A stretch of DNA of 64,000 bases, taken from NCBI RefSeq assembly GCF_014650955.1, contig NZ_BMVY01000001.1, positions 310,001-374,000 on the forward strand. Direction: 5' to 3'. Below, in pieces: positions 40,692 through 51,305 of this stretch; position 1 is the stretch's first letter, and every line of letters begins with the position of its first letter. The DNA is from Streptomyces tauricus. GTDB taxonomy: Bacteria > Actinomycetota > Actinomycetes > Streptomycetales > Streptomycetaceae. Both the position numbers and the translations under genes were made by a program. The notes below the pieces were generated by a model, which searched no databases, was not told the origin of the DNA, and saw only the letters and a program-made list of their open reading frames with translations.

Positions 40692-40946
40692 TCAGCCGAA
40701 GAGGATGTCCAGCACGAGGCCGACGAGACCGTCCACTTCCTCGACCCGGTCGCGGTCGTCGGACGACTGCGAACGGCCGTCCTTGCAGAAGCGGCCCATC
40801 TGCCCGGAGGAGTCCTGCCCGAAGAGCAGACGGCAGTCGGCGACCGGAGCTACGTTCGGAGCGGCGGCCTGAGCGGCGGGAACGGTCGCGAAGACGGCTC
40901 CGGTCACACAGAGAATGGTGAGTGAAGCGCGCGCGATCATGCGCAT
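40692..40946 (-). CDS. Small secreted protein of unknown function
   Basis: Exported protein of 84 residues with a signal peptide (IARASLTILCVTGAVFATVPAAQA). The mature part is about 55 residues with two cysteines (VADCRLLFGQ and MGRFCKDG), a charged middle (SDDRDRVEEVDG) and a hydrophobic end (LVGLVLDILFG). The start at 40946 follows AAGGGGAAG; ATG 40940 is also possible. I recognise no family. The paired cysteines and hydrophobic tail suggest a cell-wall or surface role, but this is a guess. Confidence 0.75.
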   Translation of the reverse strand: MRMIARASLTILCVTGAVFATVPAAQAAAPNVAPVADCRLLFGQDSSGQMGRFCKDGRSQSSDDRDRVEEVDGLVGLVLDILFG

Positions 40947-41107
40947 GGACTTCCCCTTTGCGAAGTAGAAGAGGCACGGATGGCCTCTGACCTCGCGATC
41001 TTCACCGCTGCCCCGAACCGGTCGCGCTGCCCACGCCGGACACCCACCCTCTGTCACCCGGTTCGCGTACGAGCCGAATGGCCTGATCAGGCCGGTTCCG
41101 GGAGGTC

Positions 41108-42082
<975 letters not shown>

Positions 42083-42227
42083 CACTGTGCCTCTTCTCGT
42101 GGTCCGCCGACGCGCCGACGTCCATTCTCCGGCAGGGAGCCGAGACGTGCTCCCGCCCCCGTGGTCACACCGTCGTCCACGGGAGCACCGGCCACCACCC
42201 CACCCGGCGGTGGCCGGTCGTCGCGGG

Positions 42228-43169
42228 TCACATCGCGGAGTCGAGCCGTTCGCGCTGATCGGAGGTCAGTTCCAGTGCCACCCCCGCGAACGCCTCGTCC
42301 AGTTGCTCGACCGTGCTGACACCGACGATCGGTGTGACAGCCGGGTTCCCGCCGGTCAGCCAGGCCAGCACCACCCGGTTGCGGTTCGTGCCGGTCTCGG
42401 TGGCTATCTCGTCGAGCACCGCCAGGCGCCGGGTGGTGCCGGGGTGGTCGTACTCGGCGGCCAGGGGTTTGTCCGGGCGGGTGTAGCGGCCGCCCAGCAG
42501 CGGCGTGTACGCCCACAGGGCCATGTCCGGGTGCTGCTCCAGGTAGTGGAGCACCTCATCGGTGACCGCACCGAACCGGTGCACCACGGACGGCCGGGTC
42601 GCGGGGCGCGGTTGCAGGTACGTGTGGTGCTGCTGCACCGCGGTGAAGCCCGTACCGCCGTTCGCCCTGGCGAGCTGCCGGGCCCGCTCGACCTGCCAGA
42701 CGGGGTAGTTGGAGCAGCCGAGCCGACCGACCGTGCCCGCGGACACGAGTTCGTCGAAGGCGGCCACCGTCTCCTCCAGCGGTGTGGCCGGCTCGGGCTT
42801 GTGGGCCCAGTACAACTCGACGTGATCCGTACCCAGCCGGCGGAGACTGCCCTCGATCCCGTTCTTGACGGCCCCGGCCGAGAGGCCTTCGGCCGTCTCC
42901 GGGAACCGGCCGGCCAGGGTCGGCTCGCAGCCCACCTTGGTGCTGATCCTGACGCGGTCACGGACGCCCGGGCGGCTCGCCAGCCAGCGGCCGAGCAGCG
43001 CCTCGCTCTGCCCGCCGAATCCGCTCGGATCCGCCCAGAACGAATAGCAGTTGGCGGTGTCGATCCAGACGCCTCCGGCGTCCACGAAACGGTCCAGGAG
43101 CGCGAACGACCGTCGTTCGTCCGCGGTGGTACCGAACAGCATGGCCCCGAGGACCAGGTTCTCCATCAT
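42228..43169 (-). CDS. Aldo/keto reductase
   Basis: Second aldo/keto reductase, 313 residues, of a different subgroup. Motifs are [21 protein letters not shown] (Asp/Tyr), ISTKVG (Lys), ELYWAHKPE (His) and [15 protein letters not shown]. The start uses the first of two ATGs at 43169. It diverges from a MocR-type regulator 46 bases away, which may control it. Confidence 0.92.
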   Translation of the reverse strand: MMENLVLGAMLFGTTADERRSFALLDRFVDAGGVWIDTANCYSFWADPSGFGGQSEALLGRWLASRPGVRDRVRISTKVGCEPTLAGRFPETAEGLSAGAVKNGIEGSLRRLGTDHVELYWAHKPEPATPLEETVAAFDELVSAGTVGRLGCSNYPVWQVERARQLARANGGTGFTAVQQHHTYLQPRPATRPSVVHRFGAVTDEVLHYLEQHPDMALWAYTPLLGGRYTRPDKPLAAEYDHPGTTRRLAVLDEIATETGTNRNRVVLAWLTGGNPAVTPIVGVSTVEQLDEAFAGVALELTSDQRERLDSAM

Positions 43170-43215
43170 GCTTGTGACGCTAGGCGGATTCGGATCGGCG
43201 CTACGCTCCAATTCT

Positions 43216-44652
43216 GTGACCGTTTCCCAGACCAATTTCGCGTGGGCGACCCTGCTGGAGGTCGGACCCGCGGACGGCGGGCGGCGCCGTCTGCACGACC
43301 GACTGGCTCGCGCGCTGCGCACCGCGATCCGCGACGGCCGGCTCGCGGAAGGTGCCGCAGTGCCGCCGAGCCGCGCGCTCGCGGAGGAACTCGGCTGCTC
43401 ACGTTGGGTCGTGACGGAGGCGTACGGGCAACTCGTCGCGGAGGGATACCTCTGTGCCCGGGTGGGCTCCGCCACGCGTGTCTCGTGGTCGCCCGACACC
43501 GCGCAGCCGCGCTCCCGCGTGCCCCGCGCACCGGCACGGCCACCGATCCGGTACGACCTCGCGCCCGGCCTGCCCGATCTGCGGGCGTTTCCCCGGCGTC
43601 GCTGGGCGGACGCGGTCCGGGCGGTCACAGGCTCGGCCGTCCACTACGACCTGGGCCTGCCCGACCCCGCCGGACACGCGGAGCTGCGTACGACGCTCGC
43701 GCAGTACCTGCGGCGCTCGCGCGGCGCGGACGCACACGACGGTTCCGTCTCGGTGTGCGCGAGCGTCACCGACGGTCTGGTACGCACCTGCCGGGCCCTG
43801 CGCGCCGAGGGCATCGCCGACCTGGCCGTGGAGGACCCGGGCTGGGGGCGGCTGCGGGACGCCGCGACCAGCGCCGGTCTGCGCGTACACCTGGTGCCCG
43901 TGGACCGGGACGGCCTCCGCGTCGACGACCTCGCGGGTACGCCGGCCCGCGCCGTCGTCGTCGGCGCGGCACACCAGTTCCCCACGGGGACGGTGCTGTC
44001 CCCGGCCCGCCGGGCACGCCTGGTGCGCTGGGCCCGTGAGGTCGACGGGTTCGTCGTCGAGGACGACTACGACGCCGAGTTCCGCTACGACCGCCATCCG
44101 GTCGCCGTCATGCAGGGGATGGATCCGGGCCGGGTCTTCCTCCTCGGCTCGGTCAGCAAGACGCTGTCGCCGGCCCTCGGCCTGGGCTGGTCGGTCGCGC
44201 CCGCCGCGATGACCCCGGTACTGCGGGCGGCGAACCCCGTCGCCGCCGCGCCACCCGTCCTGGACCAGCTCGCGCTCGCCACCTTCATCGACCGCGGCTG
44301 GTACGACGCCCATCTGCGGGCCGCGCGGCGGCGGTTCAGGACCCGCCGCGACCTGCTGGTCAGGACGCTCGGCGAACAGGTGCCGCAGGGCCGGGTCGCC
44401 GGTACCGCCGCCGGACTGCACATCCTGCTGCACCTGCCGGACGACACGGACACCGCCGGGGCGGTCCGGGCGGCCGCCGCCGCGGGGCTGCGCCTGGCTG
44501 ACCTCGACGACTACCGCACGAACCGGCCGGTGGAACGGGCGCTCGTCCTCGGGTACGGCAATATCGGCGACACGGAGATTCCGCCGGCCGTCACGCTCCT
44601 GAGCGAAGCGCTGCGTACCCCTACGGCATCGCGTGCGGGCGCAGCACCATGA
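43216..44652 (+). CDS. MocR/PdxR-type GntR-aminotransferase regulator
   Basis: Fusion regulator of 478 residues: an N-terminal GntR winged helix ([20 protein letters not shown], then [20 protein letters not shown]) and a class-I aminotransferase domain with the PLP lysine in [17 protein letters not shown] and the [11 protein letters not shown] motif. Such proteins use PLP or an amino-compound adduct as effector. Its GTG start faces an aldo/keto reductase gene, a likely target. Its 3' end overlaps the convergent ComB-family gene by 32 bases. Confidence 0.93.
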   Translation: MTVSQTNFAWATLLEVGPADGGRRRLHDRLARALRTAIRDGRLAEGAAVPPSRALAEELGCSRWVVTEAYGQLVAEGYLCARVGSATRVSWSPDTAQPRSRVPRAPARPPIRYDLAPGLPDLRAFPRRRWADAVRAVTGSAVHYDLGLPDPAGHAELRTTLAQYLRRSRGADAHDGSVSVCASVTDGLVRTCRALRAEGIADLAVEDPGWGRLRDAATSAGLRVHLVPVDRDGLRVDDLAGTPARAVVVGAAHQFPTGTVLSPARRARLVRWAREVDGFVVEDDYDAEFRYDRHPVAVMQGMDPGRVFLLGSVSKTLSPALGLGWSVAPAAMTPVLRAANPVAAAPPVLDQLALATFIDRGWYDAHLRAARRRFRTRRDLLVRTLGEQVPQGRVAGTAAGLHILLHLPDDTDTAGAVRAAAAAGLRLADLDDYRTNRPVERALVLGYGNIGDTEIPPAVTLLSEALRTPTASRAGAAP

Positions 44653-45310
44653 GCGAGTCCTTCAGGGCCGCCACCATGGCGAAGGGGAACCGGTCGAGCT
44701 CAAGACAGAGCGCGACGTCATCAGGATGGACTCCCTGACGTATGCCCTGTGCCAGTTCGACGGCCGCGCGCGAGGCGGCGGCGCGGCGGAGGAACTCCGC
44801 CGCGTCCGTCCCGGCCTCGGTGGCCCGCCCGGCGATGTACTGCGCACACGCCAGGTCCTCCTCGGCCCGCCCGTCCTCGCCGGTGACCACGAACACGACA
44901 TCGGGGGCGTCGTGCGTCCGCAGCAGCCGAGCCGTCGCCTCCGCCACCACGAAGCCCGCGCACAGCACCAGCCGCGCACCCTTGACCGCGAGGGCGCCGA
45001 CCGTCCCCGCCGTGGTCTTCTGTACGACGGTCCGTCCACCGAGGTCCACGGACCGCAGCAGCCCCGGCGAGTTGACGGCGTCGAACCCGGGGGCGGGCGG
45101 GCCGTCCTTGAGGGCCACCCAGTCCGGGTGACGGGCCTTGAGCGCCAGGGCCTCGTCCAGCGACTCGGCGAGAACGATCTTTTCCGCACCCTGGGCGAAG
45201 GCCCAGGCGGCCACGGTGTACGCACGCATGACGTCGATCACTACCGCCACGGACGGGGGCTCGGACGGAGTCTCGACCAGGTCCGCGATGTTGGAGAAAC
45301 GAGTGTCCAT
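44621..45310 (-). CDS. 2-phosphosulfolactate phosphatase family protein (ComB-like)
   Basis: Protein of 229 residues of the ComB family, with [20 protein letters not shown] and [18 protein letters not shown], and the [16 protein letters not shown] and [19 protein letters not shown] motifs. ComB makes sulfolactate in coenzyme M synthesis, but Streptomyces lacks that pathway, so a Mg-dependent phosphatase with another substrate is likely. ATG 45310 fits the family start; an upstream ATG adds a few residues. The 3' ends of this gene and the MocR gene overlap, so their transcripts are mutually antisense. Confidence 0.87.
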   Translation of the reverse strand: MDTRFSNIADLVETPSEPPSVAVVIDVMRAYTVAAWAFAQGAEKIVLAESLDEALALKARHPDWVALKDGPPAPGFDAVNSPGLLRSVDLGGRTVVQKTTAGTVGALAVKGARLVLCAGFVVAEATARLLRTHDAPDVVFVVTGEDGRAEEDLACAQYIAGRATEAGTDAAEFLRRAAASRAAVELAQGIRQGVHPDDVALCLELDRFPFAMVAALKDSLMVLRPHAMP

Positions 45311-45439
45311 TCCGAGCATGATCGGGCACACCCGGCCCGGCGCCCCGGCCCCCTCCTGAGAGTGAGGGGCGTCACATCGGCAGACGGGATGGTGTTCGAG
45401 GGGACGCTGTGCGGGCTAGGTGCGCTGGTGCTCCGTACC

Positions 45440-46642
45440 CTAGCCCGCCGTCGAGGCCTCGGCCGTACCCATGGACTTGGTGATCGTCTCGGAGCGGGGG
45501 CCGCCCCGGTCCATGAGACCTCCCGTGAAGGCGAGGCCCAGGCCCGCCACGGCGAGAGCCGCGCCGACCAGGTTGGGCGAGGCCCATCCCCAGCCGGCCG
45601 AGATGACCAGGCCGCCGAGCCAGGCGCCGCCCGCGTTGGCCAGGTTGAAGGCTGAGTGGTTGGAGGCCGCCGCCATGGTCGGAGCGTTCTTCGCCTTGGC
45701 CATGAGGAGCATCTGCACGGGCGTGGTGATGAGGGAGCCCATCGCACCGATGAAGGTGATCGTGATCAGGGCGGGCACGGTGCTGTGGACGGTGAAGTAG
45801 AACGTCACCAGCGCCGCGGCGAGCAGCGCGAGTCCCACGTACAGCGTCGGCCGCAGCGCACGGTCCGTGAGCGGGCCCGCGAGCAGTGTGCCCCCGGTCA
45901 TACCGACGCCGTAGAGCGCGAGGACCAGAGTCGTCGACGCGTCGGAGATGCCCGTCAGATGCGTCAGCATGGGCACCAGATAGCTGTAGACGGCGAAGAA
46001 CCCGCCGAACCCGACGACGGCGGTGGCCAGACCGATCGCGACCTGCCTGTTGCCCATCGCCCGCAGTTCGTGCCGGATGCCGGACTGCTGACCGCGTGGC
46101 TGGTGAGGCACGAAGAGAGCCAGCGACACCAGGGCGACGAGGCCGATGACGGCGACCGTCCAGTAGGCGGAACGCCAGCCCAGCTGCTGCCCGAGGGCCG
46201 TGCTGGCCGGCACGCCGACGATGTTCGCGACGGTCAGCCCGAGGAACATCTTCGAGACGGCGCGGGCCGCCCGGTCGGGGGCGACGAGCCGGGACGCGAC
46301 GACCGCTCCCACACCGAACAGCGCTCCGTGCGGCAGACCCGCCAGGAAGCGCGCGGCGAAGAGGAGGCCGAAGTTCGGAGCGATCGCGGACGCGGCGTTG
46401 CTGATCACGAACAGCCCGGTCAGGATCAGCAGCAGCCGTTTGTGGGGGACGCGCGCGCCGATGCCCGTGAGGACGGGGGCGCCGACGACGACCCCGAGCG
46501 CGTAGGCGGAGACGAGATGGCCCGCCTGCGGCACGGACACTCCGACCCCGTCGGCGATCTGGGGCAGCAACCCCATGGTGGCGAACTCGGTGGTGCCGAT
46601 GCCGAACGCGACAACGGCGAGGGCCAGCAGGGCCAGGGGCAT
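45440..46642 (-). CDS. MFS transporter (DHA1/AraJ-like)
   Basis: Major facilitator exporter of 400 residues with 12 predicted membrane segments. Helix 1 is LALLALAVVAFGIGTTEFATMGLLP (a DHA1 motif), and the loop after helix 2 is IGARVPHKRLLL. The APxxGxxxG-like and C-motif regions (GLTVANIVGVPASTALGQQLGWR) mark it as an antiporter for drugs, sugars or arabinose-like compounds. It stands alone, upstream of the ComB-like gene in the same direction with 129 bases between. The substrate is unknown. Confidence 0.92.
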   Translation of the reverse strand: MPLALLALAVVAFGIGTTEFATMGLLPQIADGVGVSVPQAGHLVSAYALGVVVGAPVLTGIGARVPHKRLLLILTGLFVISNAASAIAPNFGLLFAARFLAGLPHGALFGVGAVVASRLVAPDRAARAVSKMFLGLTVANIVGVPASTALGQQLGWRSAYWTVAVIGLVALVSLALFVPHQPRGQQSGIRHELRAMGNRQVAIGLATAVVGFGGFFAVYSYLVPMLTHLTGISDASTTLVLALYGVGMTGGTLLAGPLTDRALRPTLYVGLALLAAALVTFYFTVHSTVPALITITFIGAMGSLITTPVQMLLMAKAKNAPTMAAASNHSAFNLANAGGAWLGGLVISAGWGWASPNLVGAALAVAGLGLAFTGGLMDRGGPRSETITKSMGTAEASTAG

Positions 46643-47094
46643 GGTGCGGGTGACCTTTCACAGACAGGGTCCGGTGATGGGAGGCGAGGTCGGGCCCGGA
46701 AACGCTCCCGGTTCCCGTGGCCCGTCGCGCTGAGCACCATTGCCCGGCAGCCCCAGAACGGGGCAAGCCTATAAGAAGGTCATAGGGCACCTGATCTGGG
46801 CGTTCGGTGCCTCGGGGAACCCCGCGATCGACCGTGACGCACTGTTGCTCGCCGTGACCTGTCGTGACCTTTCGCGACCTGTCTCAGTCATGATCGCCGT
46901 TCTGAACAGATACGGACAAGATACGACTGGCGTTGGCCGAACCCGACCGGCGGCAGGGCTAGACTGCAGCAACCGAACGGCCCCTGTCCTGCGTGTAGTT
47001 GATAGCTGAGAGCACCTGGGTGGTGAGAGGTGCCGATCGGACGGAACATGTCCGGGCGCTCATTCATGCCTAAAGACAAGGGAGATTGGCCCCG
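46643..47094. other. Divergent intergenic region upstream of the protein kinase
   Basis: 452 bases between the MFS gene and the kinase gene, without a convincing gene. It contains a degenerate direct repeat (GTGACCTGTC, GTGACCTTTC, GCGACCTGTC) at about 46854-46882 and a short hairpin with arms GCACC and GGTGC near 47010-47033. A CTGAGA next to this hairpin recalls a TPP box, but the rest of that riboswitch is absent. An AAGGGAG ribosome-binding site precedes the kinase start by nine bases. Confidence 0.5.
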
Positions 47095-49101
47095 ATGCAC
47101 CACGAGGACGCAGCGTCCCCGGACGCGAGCCCGGAGCGGCTGGTCGCCGATCGCTACCGTCTGCTGTCCACCCTCGGCGAGGGCGGCATGGGAACCGTGT
47201 GGCGCGCTCGCGACGAGGTGCTGCGCCGCGAGGTCGCCATCAAGGAGGTGCGCGCTCCCTCCGGGCTGCCCGCCGAGAAGATCGAGCGCATGTACACCCG
47301 GCTGGAGCGGGAGGCGTGGGCCGCGGCGCGCATCACCGCCCCGAACGTGATCACCGTCCATGACGTCGTCACCGACGGTGACCGCCCGTGGATCGTGATG
47401 GAGCTGGTCCGTGGCCGCTCGCTCGCGGACCTGATCAGAACCCAGGGGGCGCTGAGCCCGCGGGAGACCGCGCGGATCGGCGCGGAGGTGCTGAGCGCGC
47501 TGCGCGCCGCACACGCCGCCGATGTGCTGCACCGCGACGTGAAACCGGCCAATGTCCTGCTGGCCGACGACGACAGGGTGATCCTCACCGACTTCGGTAT
47601 CGCCATGGTGGTCGGCGACACCGCGCTCACCATGACCGGCGAGGTCGTCGGTTCCCCCGAGTACCTCGCGCCCGAGCAGGCCCTGGGCCGTGCCCTCGGC
47701 CCCGCCACGGACCTGTGGTCCCTCGGTGTCCTGCTCCACACCGCCGTGCAGGGCCGTTCGCCCTTCCGGCAGGACAGTGCCCTGGGCACGCTGCGCGCCG
47801 TAGTCGACGACGAGCCGCCGTCCCCGCACCGGGCCGGTCCCCTGACCTCCGTCATCGAAGGTCTCCTGCGCAAGGACCCGGCCGAGCGTGCCTCCGCCGA
47901 ACAGACCGCGCGGGACCTGCGGCTCATCGCCGCCGGCGGTACGCCCGACGCCGACGTCACGAGGACGGAATCCACCCCTACGGTGACCGTCGCGGCGCAG
48001 TCCGCTACCGCCCAGACCGGCACCGGCCAGACCAGTACCGCTCAGACCGGCGGGGTGAGTCCCGCGGCACAGCCCTCCTCGGCGGACGCCACCTCGGACA
48101 TCACCCTCGACGCGCCCACCCAGGACCCGCGCGTCGCGACGCGGGCCTCGTCCCCGGACGCGGCAGGGACACAAACCGCGGCGGCACACACCGAGGCCAC
48201 GCACACCGCGGCAGCCGAGGCGGCACACACCGCGGCGACGCACGCGGCGGCGGCCCAGGCCGCGGCGACCGAAGCCACGTCGGCGGCGACCGCCGCCGCG
48301 CAGACCGGGGACGTACACCCCGCGGCGCAGTCCCCCGCCACCAGCGGCACTTCGGAGACCGTCGTCGACGCGCCCGCCGGGCAGACGCACGGCTCACCGC
48401 AGGCGTCGCCCTTCGAGGCGACGGCGACGGGCACCACCGGCACCTTCGGGCCCGCCCAGCCGGCGGCGTCGTTCACACCCTCGCAGGCTTCGCCGGCGTA
48501 CTCGCTCCCGACGGCGAGCGGCCCGGTCACCGTGGGGACACTCGCCCCGGCCCGGCCGGGGCGCGCTCGGCGCAAGGGGTACCTGGTGGCGGCGCTGGTG
48601 ACCGTGTCCGCCCTGCTCCTGGGCGGGCTGGGCTACGCCCTGACGCGTGACGACGAGGACCGGGCGGACGGCAAGAACCCCGGCGCGGAGACGAGTTCCT
48701 CCGCGCAGCAGGCACAGAACGGTTCCCCTTCCGCGGAAGGGGACGGCTCGGGCGCCGCGGGACAGCCGCCGGTGACGGTGGCGGTCACGGGGACGAACAC
48801 GACGTACGCGGGGAGCTGCCCGCCACCGCAGGGGGAGGCTCCCGCGTTCACGGCCACCTTCGAAGTGACGGAGCTGCCCGTGAAGTTCACCTACCGATGG
48901 GTCTCGGCCGAAGGGTCGGTGGTCGACAAGACGTGGCGGGCGCTGACCTTCTCGGAAGGCGGCCCCCGCACCCACCAGGAGACGATCCGTGTGACGACGT
49001 ACGCGCGGGAGGGGACGCTGGCGAGCGCCATGGGCGTGGAGATCAAGTCTTCGCAGCAGAACATCTCCGACACGGTGCCGTTCACGCTGACATGCGAGTG
49101 A
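47095..49101 (+). CDS. Transmembrane Ser/Thr protein kinase (PknB-like)
   Basis: Eukaryotic-type kinase of 668 residues. The catalytic domain (about 20-285) has GEGGMGTVW, the ATP lysine in EVAIKEV, HRDVKPAN and DFG, with an activation loop containing TMTGEVVGSPEYLAPEQ. A 200-residue Ala/Thr/His/Gln-rich linker with imperfect repeats (TAQTGTGQTS; THTAAAEAAHTAA) leads to one membrane helix (about 494-514, YLVAALVTVSALLLGGLGYAL). The outside domain of about 110 residues is Ig-like with cysteines near each end (AGSCPPP and FTLTCE), not a PASTA array. The next gene encodes an FHA-domain protein, the classical reader of phospho-threonine, and is a probable substrate or partner. Confidence 0.93.
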   Translation: MHHEDAASPDASPERLVADRYRLLSTLGEGGMGTVWRARDEVLRREVAIKEVRAPSGLPAEKIERMYTRLEREAWAAARITAPNVITVHDVVTDGDRPWIVMELVRGRSLADLIRTQGALSPRETARIGAEVLSALRAAHAADVLHRDVKPANVLLADDDRVILTDFGIAMVVGDTALTMTGEVVGSPEYLAPEQALGRALGPATDLWSLGVLLHTAVQGRSPFRQDSALGTLRAVVDDEPPSPHRAGPLTSVIEGLLRKDPAERASAEQTARDLRLIAAGGTPDADVTRTESTPTVTVAAQSATAQTGTGQTSTAQTGGVSPAAQPSSADATSDITLDAPTQDPRVATRASSPDAAGTQTAAAHTEATHTAAAEAAHTAATHAAAAQAAATEATSAATAAAQTGDVHPAAQSPATSGTSETVVDAPAGQTHGSPQASPFEATATGTTGTFGPAQPAASFTPSQASPAYSLPTASGPVTVGTLAPARPGRARRKGYLVAALVTVSALLLGGLGYALTRDDEDRADGKNPGAETSSSAQQAQNGSPSAEGDGSGAAGQPPVTVAVTGTNTTYAGSCPPPQGEAPAFTATFEVTELPVKFTYRWVSAEGSVVDKTWRALTFSEGGPRTHQETIRVTTYAREGTLASAMGVEIKSSQQNISDTVPFTLTCE

Positions 49102-49221
49102 CGGGTCGGGCGGCGGCCGTGCACCCTCGGCGCCCCGCCCACTGACCGGCCCGGTGCGGCCTGCTCGCACCCGGGTTCCCTGCTTGTGATGGTCCAGTTG
49201 GCCCTCGTGCCGGATCGGCCG

Positions 49222-49248
49222 CCCGGTGCGGTCCGGCCCGGCACCGGG
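49222..49248 (+). promoter_or_regulatory. Hairpin in the leader of the FHA-monooxygenase gene
   Basis: CCCGGTGC (49222-49229) pairs with GCACCGGG (49241-49248), with an 11-base loop, 22 bases before the GTG start and 120 bases after the kinase stop. It could partly terminate kinase transcripts or influence translation of the next gene. No U-tract follows. Confidence 0.45.
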
Positions 49249-49269
49249 GCATGTCTGCTAGGAGTTTGA

Positions 49270-51279
49270 GTGTCGTCGGTCATCGTGGGACGCACGGGTC
49301 CCTTCAGCGGTCAGAGCGTGGTGCTGGGCACCGCGGCCCTGCGGTTCGGTCGCAAGAGCGACAACGACGTGATCATCGTCAGCACGAGCGCTTCCCGGCT
49401 GCACGCCGAGATCGTCGTGGAGGACGACGCGTTCGTCCTGCACGACCGCAACAGCAGGAACGGCACCTACGTCAACGAACGGCGCGTCACCCGGCACCCG
49501 CTGGCCCCGGGTGACGTCATCCGGATCGGCGACGAGACCTTCCTGTTCGAGACGCAGGAGGCGCTGGAGACGGTCATGGACCTCTCCCAGCTCGACGTGC
49601 CGCGCCCCACGGCCCTGGCGAACCCCAGCGCGCTCCGCGTCACGATCGCCGGCGGTGGCCCGGTCGGCCTCGCCTTCGCGCTGCTGCTGGAAAACGCCTT
49701 GCAGGGACGGGTGTTCATCACCGTCTACGAGGGTCGCTGGGTCAAGAACGGTACGACGGTGGCCTGGAAGGACGAGACGCTGGGCAACGTCCGCCGTCAG
49801 CAGGTCGTGACCATCCAGAGCCGCCAGTACCTCGCGCTGACCGAGGAGATGCAGTCCGCGCTGTTCGACGCGGGGCAGTTCTCCGAGATGTGGCCCGTCG
49901 GGCCGGACTCCGTCGACGGCCGGCCTCCCCGCAACATCCGGATCGCCTACGTCGAGGACCAGTTGCTGGAGCTGGCCAACAGCAAGTCGGCGATCCGGCT
50001 CGTACCCAAGCGCTTCGACCCCTCGGAGCACGAGCACCGGGTCGCCAACGACCATGTCCTGGCGATCTGCGACGGCGGACGGTCCCGCACCCGCGAGCAC
50101 TACGCCGACCGCTTCGGCGCGGCCGACGCCTCCATCTACTCCCTCGACGGCGAACACCTCCAGGACGTGGTGCTGGGGCTGCGGGTCAAGTCGCCGCTGA
50201 CCGACCAGATGAGCGTCCTGCTGACCGTGTCGCAGAACAGGTTCCTGCTCAACTCGCTGCGCGGCGAGGGCTTCCTGAACATGCGGCTCACCCGCGACGA
50301 GACCAAGGCCGTGATCGGTATCGATCCCGTCCGCCAGGTCTTCGAGGAGTGCATCGCCGCACGCCCCTGCGTCATGAGCCGCCACGAGGACAACGAGTTC
50401 GTCTGTCCCACCCACGGCACCCTGTTCCTGCCCGCCCTGCTGCGCGGCTCGCACCTGTGGAAGCGGATACGGGAGGGCCTCAAGCTGTTCGGTGTGGCCG
50501 AGGACGACCTCAGCGCCATCACCTCGTTCCGGCTGGACATGGTGCAACGCCCCAGGTTCACGGCGCAGCTCACCCGCTCCACCGCGACGACCCCGGGAAC
50601 GTACGGCTTCCTGCTGGGCGACGCCGCCAACGCCATCCACTTCTGGCCGGGGCGCGGTCTCAACAGCGGCCTCGCCTCCGCCGTGTCCCTGGCCCGCTCG
50701 CTCAGCCGCACCTGGCAGGGCCGGCCGTTGCGCGACGCCGACTTCATCCGGCACGAGGCCGCGATGTCCATGCTGCAGTACCGGCACAAGAGCCGCGCCT
50801 GGAACGCCATGGTCACCACGGACGAGCAGGGTGCCACCCGCGCGATCAAGGACATCATCGCCCGCAGCATGGAGCAGACCGAGTCTCCGGCAGCCGCCGT
50901 GGCCAGGGCAGGCGCGCCCGGGGCCGGGGCCGGGGCCGGAGCCGGAGCCGAGGGCGGGGCCGAGGCCAAGTTGGAGCAGCCCGATCTGGACGCGCTGCTC
51001 GAGCGCATGCGCGCGATACGCGACCGGCTGGAGACCCGCCTTCCCGGCATGCCCTCCGACGAGGAACTGCGCGAACACCTCGCCACGCTCCAGCCGTCGA
51101 CCCTGCGGACCCTCCAGGAGAGCGGTGCGTGGGACACCCTGATCGTCGGCGGTGAGGAGGCCGACATCGACCTCTTCTACCAGGCGGACGCGCCCATCTA
51201 CGCCCCCCGCCCCGCGGACCCACGGGTGGCGGGACCCGACTCGGGACCCCAGGGCCCCGTAGCCCTCGACCGGGCCTGA
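49270..51279 (+). CDS. FHA domain fused to an FAD-dependent monooxygenase
   Basis: Protein of 669 residues with an unusual architecture. Residues about 5-95 form an FHA domain (ALRFGRKSDNDV, SASRLHAEIVV, NSRNGTYVN), which binds phospho-threonine peptides. From about residue 124 a flavin monooxygenase fold begins (VTIAGGGPVGLAFALLLE; then HVLAICDGGRSRTRE and, near residue 446, FLLGDAANAIHFWPGRGLNS, the second FAD motif). An Ala/Gly linker near 550-570 leads to a helical C-terminus. The GTG start follows AGGAG. The gene lies 168 bases after a transmembrane Ser/Thr kinase, so phosphorylation may recruit or switch the flavoenzyme. The substrate is unknown. The sequence after the GDAANAIHFWPGRGLNSG motif recalls aromatic hydroxylases and MICAL-type enzymes. 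Confidence 0.88.
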   Translation: MSSVIVGRTGPFSGQSVVLGTAALRFGRKSDNDVIIVSTSASRLHAEIVVEDDAFVLHDRNSRNGTYVNERRVTRHPLAPGDVIRIGDETFLFETQEALETVMDLSQLDVPRPTALANPSALRVTIAGGGPVGLAFALLLENALQGRVFITVYEGRWVKNGTTVAWKDETLGNVRRQQVVTIQSRQYLALTEEMQSALFDAGQFSEMWPVGPDSVDGRPPRNIRIAYVEDQLLELANSKSAIRLVPKRFDPSEHEHRVANDHVLAICDGGRSRTREHYADRFGAADASIYSLDGEHLQDVVLGLRVKSPLTDQMSVLLTVSQNRFLLNSLRGEGFLNMRLTRDETKAVIGIDPVRQVFEECIAARPCVMSRHEDNEFVCPTHGTLFLPALLRGSHLWKRIREGLKLFGVAEDDLSAITSFRLDMVQRPRFTAQLTRSTATTPGTYGFLLGDAANAIHFWPGRGLNSGLASAVSLARSLSRTWQGRPLRDADFIRHEAAMSMLQYRHKSRAWNAMVTTDEQGATRAIKDIIARSMEQTESPAAAVARAGAPGAGAGAGAGAEGGAEAKLEQPDLDALLERMRAIRDRLETRLPGMPSDEELREHLATLQPSTLRTLQESGAWDTLIVGGEEADIDLFYQADAPIYAPRPADPRVAGPDSGPQGPVALDRA

Positions 51280-51305
51280 GAGGCCTGAGAGGTCCGCCTT
51301 CCGGC

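Noticed and set aside
46999..47040. Possible TPP riboswitch (CTGAGA box next to a hairpin)
   Set aside because: The second conserved TPP region and the rest of the fold are absent, and the downstream gene is a kinase.
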